From Streptomyces sp. SCSIO 30461 (GTDB taxonomy: Bacteria > Actinomycetota > Actinomycetes > Streptomycetales > Streptomycetaceae), in assembly GCF_037023745.1 (NCBI RefSeq), contig NZ_CP146101.1:2720001-2784000 (forward strand): a DNA stretch of 64,000 nt, written 5' to 3'. The position numbers and the translations under genes are program-made. Shown in pieces: positions 33,138-41,917 of this stretch. Every line of letters starts with the position of its first letter. The first letter of the stretch is position 1. The notes beneath the pieces are model-generated. The model did not search any database. It saw only the letters and a program-made list of their open reading frames with translations, and had not been told where the DNA came from.

Positions 33138-33528
33138 AGCCGGGTGAGGTGAGGGCTTGGAGGGGACCTCGAAGCGCTGGTCGTTGTTTGTCGAGGAGTC
33201 AGCGGTCGACGTCCAGCAGCCACCAGCGGTCGACTCGGACGGTGTAGAAGCGGCGTGGGCCGGGGGTCATGGAAGTTGGATTCGGGCAGTGGCCACTCGT
33301 GGCGTGCTGCGAGGTCGAGCCGTTGATTACGCCCCGTGATCAGGCTCTGCGGATGCGAGCCAGGGGGTGGGGGGTTACCCTGCCCTTGTGTCTCGTGATT
33401 CTTTTCGTGTCACTCGCGCTCGACCTGAAGGTGCTGGTCAGCGCCTTGCGTGGCGTCAACTGGCATGACATCAACGGAACACGAGACACTAGGGGGAGAA
33501 ATGATCTCTTGATGCAGGAGTGCCGGAA
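33138..33528. other. Intergenic region between the GntR and malic enzyme genes
   Basis: 391 bp without an intact gene. The proximal part holds a 23-codon minus-strand ORF resembling the first strand of HicB-like antitoxins (33199-33270); the distal part presumably carries the malic enzyme promoter. No strong inverted repeat or terminator was seen. Confidence 0.5.
33199..33270 (-). pseudogene. Possible remnant of a HicB-like antitoxin gene
   Basis: A 23-residue ORF ('RRFYTVRVDRWWLLDVDR' core) recalls the N-terminal beta strand of HicB-type antitoxins, which begin with similar YTxxVxRxGxWW patterns, but it stops at once and no toxin gene is near. It may equally be chance. Confidence 0.25.
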
Positions 33529-35202
33529 ATGCATCGTACCGGGATGCCCCAGGTCATGAGTGACCCCTTGACTAACCGCGGGACCGCCTTCACGGCGGAG
33601 GAGCGCCAGCGTCTCGGGCTCGTAGGACGGTTGCCCGACGCTGTGCTCACCCTGGAGCAGCAGGCACGCCGTGCCTACGAGCAGCTGTGCCGACAGCCGG
33701 ACGACCTGGCCAAGAACGTCTACATGGAGCAGCTGCACGACCGGAACGAGGTGCTGTACTACCGGTTGCTGACGGACCACCTGTCCGAGATGCTGTCCAT
33801 CGTCTACGACCCGACCGTGGGCGAGGCGATCAAGAAGTACAGCCATGAGTACCGTCGTCCTCGTGGGGTGTATCTGTCGATCGACCGGCCGGAGGACGTA
33901 CGGCCGTCGTTCGAGGCGCTCGGGCTGGGCCCCGAGGAGGTGGACCTGCTGGTGGTCACCGACGCCGAGGAGATCCTGGGCATCGGCGACTGGGGAGTCA
34001 ACGGCGTCCAGATCTCGGTGGGCAAGCTCGCGGTCTACACGGCAGCAGCCGGGCTCCACCCCGGCCGCTGCATCCCGGTGGTGCTCGACGTCGGCACGGA
34101 CAACGAGAATCTGCTCAACGATGCGCTGTACCTCGGCGCGCGCCACAGCCGGGTGCGCGGTGCGCGGTACGACGAGTTCGTCCGGACGTACCTCGAGACG
34201 GCCTCGTCCCTGTATCCCAACGCCCTGCTGCACTTCGAGGACTTCGGTCCGGGCAATGCCCGGCGCATTCTGGAGACGTACGGCCAGAACTACCGGATGT
34301 TCAACGACGACATGCAGGGCACCGGAACCATCACCCTGGCCGCGGCGATCTCGGCCCTGAAGGTCACCAAGGTGCCGTTCCGTGACCAGCGGGTGGTGGT
34401 GTTCGGCGCCGGTACGGCCGGTGTGGGCATCGCCGACCAGCTGCGCGAGTCCATGATCCTGGACGGCCTGGACGAGGAGGAGGCGGCCCGGCGCGTCTGG
34501 CTGGTCGACAGGCAGGGGCTGCTGCTGGACAGCATGAAAGATCTGCGGGACTACCAGCAAGGCTATGCCCGGCCGGCGTCGGAGGTCAATGGCTGGGTCA
34601 CGGGCGGCCCGATCGACCTGCTGACGACCGTGAAGAACGTGCAGCCCACGATCCTGGTGGGTACCTCGACCGCGCGCGGCGCCTTCACCCGGGACGTGGT
34701 GGCCGAGATGGCCCGGCACGTGGACCGTCCGGTCATCTTCCCGCTGTCCAATCCCACCGAGCGGATAGAGGCGATGCCCGCCGATCTGCTGGCCTGGACC
34801 GACGGCCGGGCCCTGTGCGTCACCGGCATCCCGGTCGACCCCGTGGAGCTGAACGGGGTCCGGCACGTCATCGGCCAGGGCAACAATGCCCTGGTCTACC
34901 CCGGGCTCGGCCTCGGTGTGGTGGTGTCCCAGGCCAAGCGGGTGACCCCGCGCATGCTGCGGGCCGCCGCCGAGGCGGTCGCCGGACAGGTCCACCAGCC
35001 CGGCGAGGAAGGCCCGCTACTGCCACCGGTGGAGAACCTGCGCGCCTCGTCGGCGACGATCGCGCTGGCAGTGATCCAAGCGGCCGTCGAGGACAAGGTG
35101 GCCGCCGCCAAACTCGACGATCCGGTGCAGGCCGTCCGGGACGCCATGTGGGAACCTGTCTACGGGCCCGTGGCCGACGACCGGCACGGGGCACACCGAT
35201 GA
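33529..35202 (+). CDS. NAD-dependent malic enzyme
   Basis: Oxidatively decarboxylates malate to pyruvate. The 557-residue protein is of the large malic enzyme type: N-terminal 'AFTAEERQRLGLVGRLPDAV', catalytic-region 'GLGPEEVDLLVVTDAEEILG', 'LLHFEDFGPGNARRIL', the metal-binding 'FNDDMQGTGTITLAAA', then the nucleotide fold 'VVVFGAGTAGVGIADQL' with an acidic residue consistent with NAD. The ATG has AGGAG 8 nt upstream; a GTG three codons earlier is in frame. The last few residues ('ADDRHGAHR') differ from the usual family ending, and insertion-sequence DNA starts right after the stop. Confidence 0.93.
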   Translation: MHRTGMPQVMSDPLTNRGTAFTAEERQRLGLVGRLPDAVLTLEQQARRAYEQLCRQPDDLAKNVYMEQLHDRNEVLYYRLLTDHLSEMLSIVYDPTVGEAIKKYSHEYRRPRGVYLSIDRPEDVRPSFEALGLGPEEVDLLVVTDAEEILGIGDWGVNGVQISVGKLAVYTAAAGLHPGRCIPVVLDVGTDNENLLNDALYLGARHSRVRGARYDEFVRTYLETASSLYPNALLHFEDFGPGNARRILETYGQNYRMFNDDMQGTGTITLAAAISALKVTKVPFRDQRVVVFGAGTAGVGIADQLRESMILDGLDEEEAARRVWLVDRQGLLLDSMKDLRDYQQGYARPASEVNGWVTGGPIDLLTTVKNVQPTILVGTSTARGAFTRDVVAEMARHVDRPVIFPLSNPTERIEAMPADLLAWTDGRALCVTGIPVDPVELNGVRHVIGQGNNALVYPGLGLGVVVSQAKRVTPRMLRAAAEAVAGQVHQPGEEGPLLPPVENLRASSATIALAVIQAAVEDKVAAAKLDDPVQAVRDAMWEPVYGPVADDRHGAHR

Positions 35203-35307
35203 GCTGACCCTGGATCCTGCTGGCCAAATGTCGTGTCCTGGGGTCGGGGGATGGCGTTGGCACTGTGGTGGCCGGTCTTGTCGTTCCCGGTTGCCGGGGG
35301 TGGTGTG

Positions 35308-36095
35308 GTGTCGTTGCGGCCGGAGGAGTGGCCCGAGGTCCCCGAGGCGACGGCGCGGGTCGCACGGGCCATGGCAGGACGCGGGGCACTGCCGTTGGCG
35401 ATGCGGGTGCGGGACGAGCTGGGTGAGCTGTTCGCGGATGCGGAGTTCGCCGAGGCGTTCGGCCGCAGGGGCCGGCGTGGCTGGTCGCCGGGGCGCCTCG
35501 CGATGGTGACCGTGCTGCAGAAGGCGGAGAACCTGACCGGCCGTGCCTCCGCGCACAGAGTCCGGTTCGACTTGTCGTGGAAGTACTGCCTGGGTCTGGA
35601 GCTGGAGGACGTCGGTTTCGATGCGTCGGTGCTGTCGGAGTTCCGTACCCGGGTGGTCGAGCACGGCTTGGAGGAGCGTGTGCTGGATCTGCTGCTGGCC
35701 GCGTTGAAGGAGAAGGGCCTGGTCAAGGCAGGAGGCAAGCAGCGTACCGATTCCACCCATGTGCCGGCGGCGGTGCGGGAGTTGAACCGGCTGGAGCTGG
35801 CCGGGGAGACGGTGCGGGCCACGCTGGAGGCCCTGTCCGCTGCGGCCCCCGACTGGGTGGCGCAGGCCCTGGCAACCGGTGAGTGGAACCGCCGCTGCGG
35901 GCGGCGGATCGATGAGTCCTGGCGTCCGCCCGGCTCCCAGGCCCAGCGGGACCAGCTCGCACTGGACTACGGCCGCGACGCGGTGGCCTTGCTGCGGGCG
36001 GTCTACCAGGCGGCCGCGCCGGCCTGGCTGCGTCAACTGCCCGCGGTCCAGGTGCTGCGGAAGATCACCGTGCAGAACTACCTGATCACGGGCAT
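35308..36095 (+). pseudogene. IS1182-family transposase, 3'-truncated
   Basis: About 262 residues of an IS1182-type DDE transposase: 'MSLRPEEWPEVPEATARVAR' start (GTG), 'RLAMVTVLQKAENLTGRASA', 'GFDASVLSEFRTRVVEHGLE' and 'QRTDSTHVPAAVRELNRLE', which contains the first catalytic-region Asp. The similarity ends around 'KITVQNYLITG'. The 3' half with the remaining catalytic residues is missing, replaced by antisense IS701 DNA. An in-frame ATG at 35251 is an alternative start. Non-functional. Confidence 0.82.
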
Positions 36096-36759
36096 CGCTA
36101 CCGTCGGCGGTGGTGACGGTGTCGTTGACCTTGGTGGCCAGCACATATGCCACCCGGCGTTCCTCCCGCCGCGTGCGGAAGTGTTCGACCTGCCCGTATG
36201 CCTCATCCGCGGTGACCCAGGCGAACGGTACCGCTGCGTCGATGGCGCGTTGCAGCATCCACTTGAGGTGCTCGATCTTCGTGGCGAACGGCACCTCGTC
36301 GGTGATCCCCGCCTTCCGGCAGCGGTCGCGGTCGTCGGTCCAGGACTTCGGGACATAGGGTTCCCGGTCGATCAGTGCCCGTCCCTTGGCGGAGGCGTAG
36401 GCCAGGAAGGTGCCGATCTGGCAGTTCTCGGTGCGGCCCGCGGTACCGGAATATCGCCGCTGGACACCGGCTGACCTGGTGCCCTTCTTCAGGAAGCCGG
36501 TGTCGTCCCCGATGAGCACACCGTCCTTGGCGCCGGTGCTCTCCACCACGAAGTCCCGGACATCATCGCGGACCGCGTCCTCGTCCCACTCGGAGTGGTT
36601 CAGCAGGCGCTGCACACCGTCCGGACGGAGCTGGCCGACCTGCTCCGCCAGCGTCCATCCGTTTTTCTTCCCCAAGGGCGCCAGCAGGCCCCTGAGATAG
36701 TCCAGAGCCCGATCGCGCGGCTCCGACCTGCCAAAACGATGCCCGAACCGGGCATGCAA
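36096..36759 (-). pseudogene. IS701-family transposase, 3'-truncated
   Basis: About 220 residues of an IS701-type transposase: 'EPRDRALDYLRGLLAPLGKKNG', 'LIGDDTGFLKKGTRSAGVQR', 'YSGTAGRTENCQIGTFLAY', 'ALIDREPYVPKSWTDDRDR' and 'VTADEAYGQ', ending at 'VNDTVTTADGSDA' where it joins the IS1182 remnant. The first catalytic Asp is present, the C-terminal part is absent. A long open frame continues through the junction but is antisense to IS1182 and malic enzyme and carries no transposase similarity. The true start may lie slightly upstream of this TTG. Confidence 0.8.
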
Positions 36760-36902
36760 CCCCGCTATCCCTTCGGACCACGACTCGATCTGCTCAACCG
36801 TCAGCGACTGATCACACTGTCAGACCAACGAGCGACAACGCCTACCGTCACGCCACATGCGGTTGCAGTATTAAGGGAAAGGGCTGTTGAATACTTGTCG
36901 GC

Positions 36903-37664
36903 ATGCTGAGTCGTGTAGCCGTACTCTCCGACGTCCATGGCGTGCTGCCTGCGGTCGAGGCGGTGCTGGCCGAGCCCGATGTGGCCGCCGCCGATCTGAT
37001 CGTGCTCACCGGTGACATCACCTGCGGCCCCCAGTCCGCCAGAGTGATGGACCGGTTCCTCGGCCTCGGCGACCGCGTGGCGTGGATCAGGGGCAACGCG
37101 GACCGCGAACTCGTCGAGTTCCGGCGCGGGTCGCGCGTCTCCATTCCCGACCCCATCGGGGAATCGGCCGCCGAAGGCCTTCGCGAGGAGCATGTCGACT
37201 TCCTGGAAGGGCTGCCGACTTCGCTCATCCTGGAGGTCGATGGGCTCGGCCGGGTGCTCTTCTGCCATGCCACTCCCCGTTCCGACGAGGAGGTGGTCCT
37301 GGTCGACTCGGACCCCGCGCGGTGGGCGGAGGTGCTCGCCGAGGTCGACCCCCAGGTCACCACGGTCGTCTGCGGCCACACCCACATGCCGTTCACTCGT
37401 CTCGCCGCGGGCCTGTTGGTGGTGAACCCGGGCAGTGTGGGCATGCCATACGGCAGGTCGGGAGCGCACTGGGCGCTGCTCGGCCCGGGTGTCGGGCTGC
37501 GGCGTACGCCGATGGACGTGGCGGCCGCGATGGCGAGCGTCGTCGCGGACTCCACGTTCGAGCAGGTGGGGGAGTGGGCCGACTACTTCCTCAACGCCAG
37601 GGCCACCGAGGACGATGCCTGGGCGGTCCTCGCGCCGCGAGACGGGCGTGACACGGCGGGGTGA
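36903..37664 (+). CDS. YfcE/ApaH-like metallophosphoesterase
   Basis: A 253-residue calcineurin-like phosphoesterase. Metal motifs are in order: 'VLSDVHGVLPA' (DxH, about 8-18), 'VLTGDITCG' (GD, about 34), 'IRGNADREL' (GNxD/E form, about 62), 'FCHATP' and 'VVCGHTHMPF' (GHTH, about 158), with 'VVNPGSVGMPY' following. This is the small phosphodiesterase class with broad phosphatase or cyclic-nucleotide activity in vitro. It follows the IS scar directly and has a moderately AT-rich promoter region at 36860-36900. Convergent with the TPR-like gene, 6 bp between stops. Confidence 0.9.
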   Translation: MLSRVAVLSDVHGVLPAVEAVLAEPDVAAADLIVLTGDITCGPQSARVMDRFLGLGDRVAWIRGNADRELVEFRRGSRVSIPDPIGESAAEGLREEHVDFLEGLPTSLILEVDGLGRVLFCHATPRSDEEVVLVDSDPARWAEVLAEVDPQVTTVVCGHTHMPFTRLAAGLLVVNPGSVGMPYGRSGAHWALLGPGVGLRRTPMDVAAAMASVVADSTFEQVGEWADYFLNARATEDDAWAVLAPRDGRDTAG

Positions 37665-37670
37665 GCGTGC

Positions 37671-38453
37671 TCAGGCCGCAGGCGCGGTCGGCGGTGACAA
37701 CTGCTCGGCGAGCCAGGTCGGTACGCCCCCCAGCAACCGGAACAGCCGCCCCGCCTCGGCCCGCAACCGTCCCGCCTCGGGCTCTGGTTCGGTGTCGGCG
37801 AGCGCGGCCAGTGCCGGGGCCGTGCCGACGAGATAGCCCAGCTCCTCGCGGATGCGCAGCGACTCCCTGAACCCCTCGCGGGCCTCGGTCAGTTCACCGT
37901 CCCGCAGCGCCAGCGCGGCGAGATGGCGCCAGGTGCAGGAGAGCAGCAGGGTGTCGTTCTGGGCGACGGCTCCCGCATGGGCGCGGTGATAGGCGGCGCG
38001 TGCCGACTGCGGCGAGTCGGCGAGGTGTTCGGCGACCAGTCCCCGCCGGAAGTGCAGCAGAGCCCGCCCGGGAGCATCCGGTGCGAGCAGCGCGGCGGCC
38101 CTGCCCAGCGCCGCACTGGCCTCGTCCGCCCGGTCCCGTACGCCCAGCACGGTCGACGCGTAGGCGAGATGGCCCCGCTCGCAAGCCGCCGCACCGCGCT
38201 CGTCATCACTGCCCGCCGCTGCCTCCGCCGTGCGCAGGGCGTCATCGGCGTCCTCCCAGCCGGATCCGGTGAACAGGCACCGCTCCACCAGCAGCGCGGT
38301 GCGCTGCAGGGTGAGGGCCGGAGACGAGGGATGAGGCGCCAGCAGGGCCGCCGCGTCGGTCCAGCAGCCGCGCGAACGCAGCCGCCACACCGCGGTCTGG
38401 AGCGGCTCGTCACCTGCGGTGGTTCCGGAACCAGACATGGCGGTATACGCCAC
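37671..38453 (-). CDS. TPR-like helical repeat protein
   Basis: A 260-residue all-helical protein with repeated Ala/Leu-rich helix pairs of tetratricopeptide character ('LHFRRGLVAEHLADSPQSARAAYHRAHA', 'WRHLAALALRDGELTEAREG' and 'LRIREELGYLVGTAPALAAL' regions). No enzymatic motif. Likely a cytoplasmic protein-interaction module; function unknown. The GTG at 38453 is preferred because GGGGAGGG sits 4-5 nt upstream; an ATG five codons in is the alternative. Convergent with the metallophosphoesterase gene. Confidence 0.78.
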   Translation of the reverse strand: MAYTAMSGSGTTAGDEPLQTAVWRLRSRGCWTDAAALLAPHPSSPALTLQRTALLVERCLFTGSGWEDADDALRTAEAAAGSDDERGAAACERGHLAYASTVLGVRDRADEASAALGRAAALLAPDAPGRALLHFRRGLVAEHLADSPQSARAAYHRAHAGAVAQNDTLLLSCTWRHLAALALRDGELTEAREGFRESLRIREELGYLVGTAPALAALADTEPEPEAGRLRAEAGRLFRLLGGVPTWLAEQLSPPTAPAA

Positions 38454-38658
38454 ATTGCCCTCCCCTAGCGCGCCATTGTGCTGTTGGGACAGACCGAATC
38501 TCAGCATGGATGGGTACGCCTGGCCAAGCCCTCTGGTGAATCAGTTCACAAACGCTCGGTTCCGGTCGATCAAGATCACAAAAGCGGGCATCCCTCGCGC
38601 CGCGCGCCGCGGGTGGGAAGTGTCGTGGATCGTCGGCTTCGTGCCGGCGCGGTCGTCG

Positions 38659-38859
38659 TCAGCGCATGGCGTGGCTTGGCTTCCGCGGCGTCCCGAGGGC
38701 GAGCCGCAGTCTTTGTTCGGCGGTCGGTGCCCAACGCCCCCTGCATCCGCAGCAGTACCACTGCCATCGGTCATCGTGGCCGGGCGCGGTGCGGGAAGTG
38801 TCCTTCCACAGCAGTGTGTGGGCAGGGCAGTGAGGGCAGTTCGGCGGCTGATGCACCAT
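38659..38859 (-). CDS. Small zinc-ribbon-like protein
   Basis: A 66-residue protein with two CxxC pairs, 'NCPHCPAH' (about 7-14) and 'WYCCGCRGRW' (about 34-43), suggesting one zinc site. The ATG has a very good ribbon of support: AAGGAG 6 nt upstream. Function unknown; the size and single ribbon recall DNA- or ribosome-associated small proteins. It stands alone between the TPR-like and PucR genes. Confidence 0.65.
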   Translation of the reverse strand: MVHQPPNCPHCPAHTLLWKDTSRTAPGHDDRWQWYCCGCRGRWAPTAEQRLRLALGTPRKPSHAMR

Positions 38860-38966
38860 GTGGTTCTCCTTCCACGTCGTGCTCAGCAGCGTGGTGCGTC
38901 GGCCCGCGTCCCACGGCCCGAACGCCGGCTCCCCACTCCATCGGGGGACCCGCCCGAGGCGGACCC

Positions 38967-40730
38967 TCAGCTCATCCGCAGCGCGAGGAAGAAGTCCAGC
39001 TTGTCCTCCAGTCGGGACAGGTCACGCCCCGTCAGCTGCTCGATCCGGCCCACCCGGTACCGCAGTGTGTTCACATGCAGATGCAGCCGCGTCGCACAGC
39101 GCGTCCAGGAGCCATCGCAGTCCAGGAATGCCTCCAGGGTGGGGATCAGCTCCGCGCGGTGGCGCTCGTCGTAGTCGCGCAGGGGGTCGAGCAGCCGTGC
39201 GGTGAAGGCGCGGCGGACGTCGTCGGGGACGAACGGGAGGAGCAGGACGTGGGAGGCCAGTTCGTGGTGGCCTGCCGCACAGACACGGCCGGGGCGGGCG
39301 GCGGCGACACGGCGGGCGTGGCGGGCTTCCTCCAGGGCGCCGCGGAGGCCCTCGGCGGAGTGGACGGCTGCGCTGACGCCGAGGGTGAGACGGCCGTCGC
39401 CGTCGAGGCCCGATGACAGCGGGGCGAGCACGGCGGCGAGGAGGGCGTCGGCGTGCAGGCCCGCGCTGCTGGTGCCGACGTCGGCCGCCGGGCCTTCGAG
39501 GAGGTCGCCCGCCGACCCGTCCGCCTCGTCGGGGCCCGCCGTCGCGGCGACCGCGGGGAGCGGCACCAGGGCGATGGCCTCGTCGCCGCTGTGGGCGACG
39601 GCGATACGGTCGGCCGAGTCCGGGCCCGTGGTCGCCGGGTCGACCAGGATCTCCTCGAGCAGTGACTGGGCCACCGGGCCGGGTTCGACCGGCGCGCCGC
39701 CGGTCTCGTCCCACTCCACCTTCGCGACCACGACCTGCCAGTGCGGGGCCGCCCCGAGTCCGGGGAGCAGCACGGGTGCGGCGACCCGCAACCGGGCGGC
39801 GATCTCGGGGGGTGCGGCCCCGGTCTGGACGAGTTCGAGTACTTCCTGGGCGAGGCGGCGGCGTACCGTGCGGGCCGCCTCGCGGCGGTCGCGTTCCACG
39901 GCGATCAGCTGGGTGACGCCCTGGAGCAGATCCAGCCGGGCGGCGGGCCAGTCCGACGCGTCCGCCTCGACGGCGAGCAGCCAGTCGGACAGCACGGATG
40001 CCCGGATGTCGCGGGGGTCCCGGAGGTTCGTGTCCTCGCGTGCCGCGGTCCCTGCGGCCCGTCCGGTGTTGCGGATCGGGAAGAGCGAATACGTTGAGCC
40101 TTCAACGGTCGCGCGGTAGGGGGCGCGACGTCCGCCGCGGCTGGCCGCCAGGTGCTCACCCGCGAGGGTGGCGCTGACCTCTTGAGGCAGCGGCTCACCC
40201 GCGCCCGCGATCTGCCGACCGGTGGGCGAGAGTACCCAGGCGCGCAGGTCCAGGTCGGTGCCGAGTAGGTCGAGCACCACATCCGGGCCGCCGCCCGCGG
40301 GGCCCGAGGTCATCATCCGGCGGTGCCGGTCCACCACCGCGGCCAGGTCTCCGGCGCGCTCGCCCGAGACCTGGCGGACGACATGCTCGGTGATCGTCGC
40401 GAAGGCAACGGACTCGTGGACCGCGAACAGCGGCATCTTGTGCCGTCGGCAGGCCTCGATCAGGTCGTCGGGGATGTCGCCCAGCTCCGCCTCGCCCGCC
40501 GCTAGACCCGCGACCCCCGCTGTTGCGAGAATGCGGACGAAGGATTCGGAATCCTCGGGTGCGTGGCGCCAGGCCAGACCGGTGAGGACCAGTTCGCCGC
40601 CCGACAGATAGCGGCTCGGGTCCCGCAGGTCGGTCGTCATCACGCCGCGCACGCCTCGGTCCAGCTCGTCGTCACCGCCGAGCAGCCGCAGTCCCAGCGC
40701 GTCGGTCTCCAGCAGTGCGCGCAGCCGCAT
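38967..40730 (-). CDS. PucR family regulator of purine catabolism
   Basis: A 587-residue PucR-type regulator: N-terminal PucR domain (about 1-125, 'LLGGDDELDRGVRGVMTTDL', 'RYLSGGELVLTGLAW'), a middle GGDEF-like/linker region, and the C-terminal helix-turn-helix 'ATRLHLHVNTLRYRVGRIEQLTG' (about 553-575). It is divergent from the xanthine dehydrogenase genes with a 294-bp spacer, so it very likely controls them, as PucR does for purine degradation in Bacillus. Activator or repressor mode cannot be told. I saw no convincing palindrome in the spacer. Confidence 0.9.
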   Translation of the reverse strand: MRLRALLETDALGLRLLGGDDELDRGVRGVMTTDLRDPSRYLSGGELVLTGLAWRHAPEDSESFVRILATAGVAGLAAGEAELGDIPDDLIEACRRHKMPLFAVHESVAFATITEHVVRQVSGERAGDLAAVVDRHRRMMTSGPAGGGPDVVLDLLGTDLDLRAWVLSPTGRQIAGAGEPLPQEVSATLAGEHLAASRGGRRAPYRATVEGSTYSLFPIRNTGRAAGTAAREDTNLRDPRDIRASVLSDWLLAVEADASDWPAARLDLLQGVTQLIAVERDRREAARTVRRRLAQEVLELVQTGAAPPEIAARLRVAAPVLLPGLGAAPHWQVVVAKVEWDETGGAPVEPGPVAQSLLEEILVDPATTGPDSADRIAVAHSGDEAIALVPLPAVAATAGPDEADGSAGDLLEGPAADVGTSSAGLHADALLAAVLAPLSSGLDGDGRLTLGVSAAVHSAEGLRGALEEARHARRVAAARPGRVCAAGHHELASHVLLLPFVPDDVRRAFTARLLDPLRDYDERHRAELIPTLEAFLDCDGSWTRCATRLHLHVNTLRYRVGRIEQLTGRDLSRLEDKLDFFLALRMS

Positions 40731-41024
40731 CTCGTCGCCGCCGATCTGTCTCGTTGTGGCCGTTGGGGTGATCCGGAGGCAGCGCCCCCGGTTTCAGGAG
40801 GAAAGCGGGGAGGTTACCGGGGCCCACCTTTCGTTCGAATCTACAAGACCAGGGTGCCCACCAGCCAACTCCTTCATGGTTTCGGTGACTGCACTCGCCG
40901 AGGACGCTGCTTGTGTACTGGTGCGACATCGCGCTGAGGAACCGACAGGAACCGAACGCCTGTGCCCTGGGCCGGCCGTACCCAGCCCCTGAGAACGACC
41001 GAATCACGAAGAAGAGAGCCGCTC

Positions 41025-41915
41025 ATGGACTTCCTTCGCCCCAGTAGCTGGGAGGAGGCGCTCGCCGCGAAGGCCGAGCACCCCACGGCCGTGCCCATCG
41101 CGGGTGGCACCGACGTCATGGTCGAGATCAACTTCGACCACCGGCGCCCCGAGTACCTCATGGACCTGGGCCGCGTCGCCGAGCTGTCCGAGTGGGAAGT
41201 GGGTGAGGGGTCCGTCCGCCTCGGCGCATCCGTGCCGTACTCCCGGATCATGGAGCACCTCAGGACCGAGCTCCCCGGCCTCGCGCTCGCCTCGCACACC
41301 GTGGCTTCCCCGCAGATCAGAAACCGCGGCGGCGTCGGGGGCAATCTCGGCACCGCCTCGCCCGCCGGTGACGCCCACCCCGCCCTGCTGGCCGCCGGCG
41401 CCGAGGTCGAGGTGGCGTCGGTGCGCGGCACCCGGCGCATCCCGATCGACGAGTTCTACACCGGGGTGAAGCGCAACGCCCTCGCGCCGGACGAGCTGAT
41501 CAGGGCCGTCCACATCACGAAGGCCGACGGCCCGCAGCAGTACTCCAAGGTCGGCACCCGCAACGCGATGGTCATCGCGGTGTGCGCCTTCGGAATCGCC
41601 CTGCACCCGGAGACCCGCACCGTGCGCACCGGCATCGGCTCGGCCGCCCCGACCCCGGTGCGCGCCAAGGCCGCCGAGGAGTTCCTGAACGCCGCGCTGG
41701 AAGAAGGCGGCTTCTGGGACAGCGGCAGGATCATCACCCCCTCGGTCGCCAAGCAGTTCGCGGAGCTGGCCGCGGGCGCCTGCAACCCGATCGACGACGT
41801 CCGCGGCACCGCCAGGTACCGCCGCCACGCGGTCGGCATCATGGCCCGCCGCACCCTCGGCTGGACCTGGGAGCAGTACCGCGGCACCGGCCGCACGCTG
41901 GAAGGAGCTGCCTGA
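41025..41915 (+). CDS. Xanthine dehydrogenase FAD-binding subunit
   Basis: The flavin subunit of a three-subunit molybdenum hydroxylase. The 296 residues contain the CO dehydrogenase flavoprotein pattern: 'TAVPIAGGTDVMVEI' (FAD pyrophosphate loop, about 21-35), 'TVASPQIRNRGGVGGNLGTASPAGD' region (about 88-112) and a C-terminal domain ending 'ARYRRHAVGIMARRTL'. It passes electrons from the iron-sulfur subunit to NAD. First gene of the xdh operon; the stop lies 2 bp before the next ATG. Confidence 0.95.
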   Translation: MDFLRPSSWEEALAAKAEHPTAVPIAGGTDVMVEINFDHRRPEYLMDLGRVAELSEWEVGEGSVRLGASVPYSRIMEHLRTELPGLALASHTVASPQIRNRGGVGGNLGTASPAGDAHPALLAAGAEVEVASVRGTRRIPIDEFYTGVKRNALAPDELIRAVHITKADGPQQYSKVGTRNAMVIAVCAFGIALHPETRTVRTGIGSAAPTPVRAKAAEEFLNAALEEGGFWDSGRIITPSVAKQFAELAAGACNPIDDVRGTARYRRHAVGIMARRTLGWTWEQYRGTGRTLEGAA

Positions 41916-41917
41916 TC

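Larger units (their letters stand above)
35203..36840. mobile_element. Composite scar of two truncated insertion sequences
   Basis: A plus-strand IS1182-type transposase 5' half (from 35308) meets a minus-strand IS701-type transposase 5' half (from about 36759) near 36095. Both lack their C-terminal catalytic parts, so the 3' halves were lost, as after recombination or deletion between the elements. The outer ends adjoin the malic enzyme stop and, near 36820-36840, a TGATCAGTCGCTGA-like sequence that may be an IS701 end. Exact termini cannot be fixed by eye. Confidence 0.75.

Noticed and set aside
35017..36759. 580-codon minus-strand open frame joining IS701 transposase to malic enzyme antisense
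   Set aside because: Only the first 220 residues are transposase; the rest is antisense read-through of IS1182 and malic enzyme.
38541..38774. 77-codon minus-strand ORF overlapping the zinc-ribbon gene
   Set aside because: No ribosome-binding site or motif; the overlapping 66-codon ORF has both.
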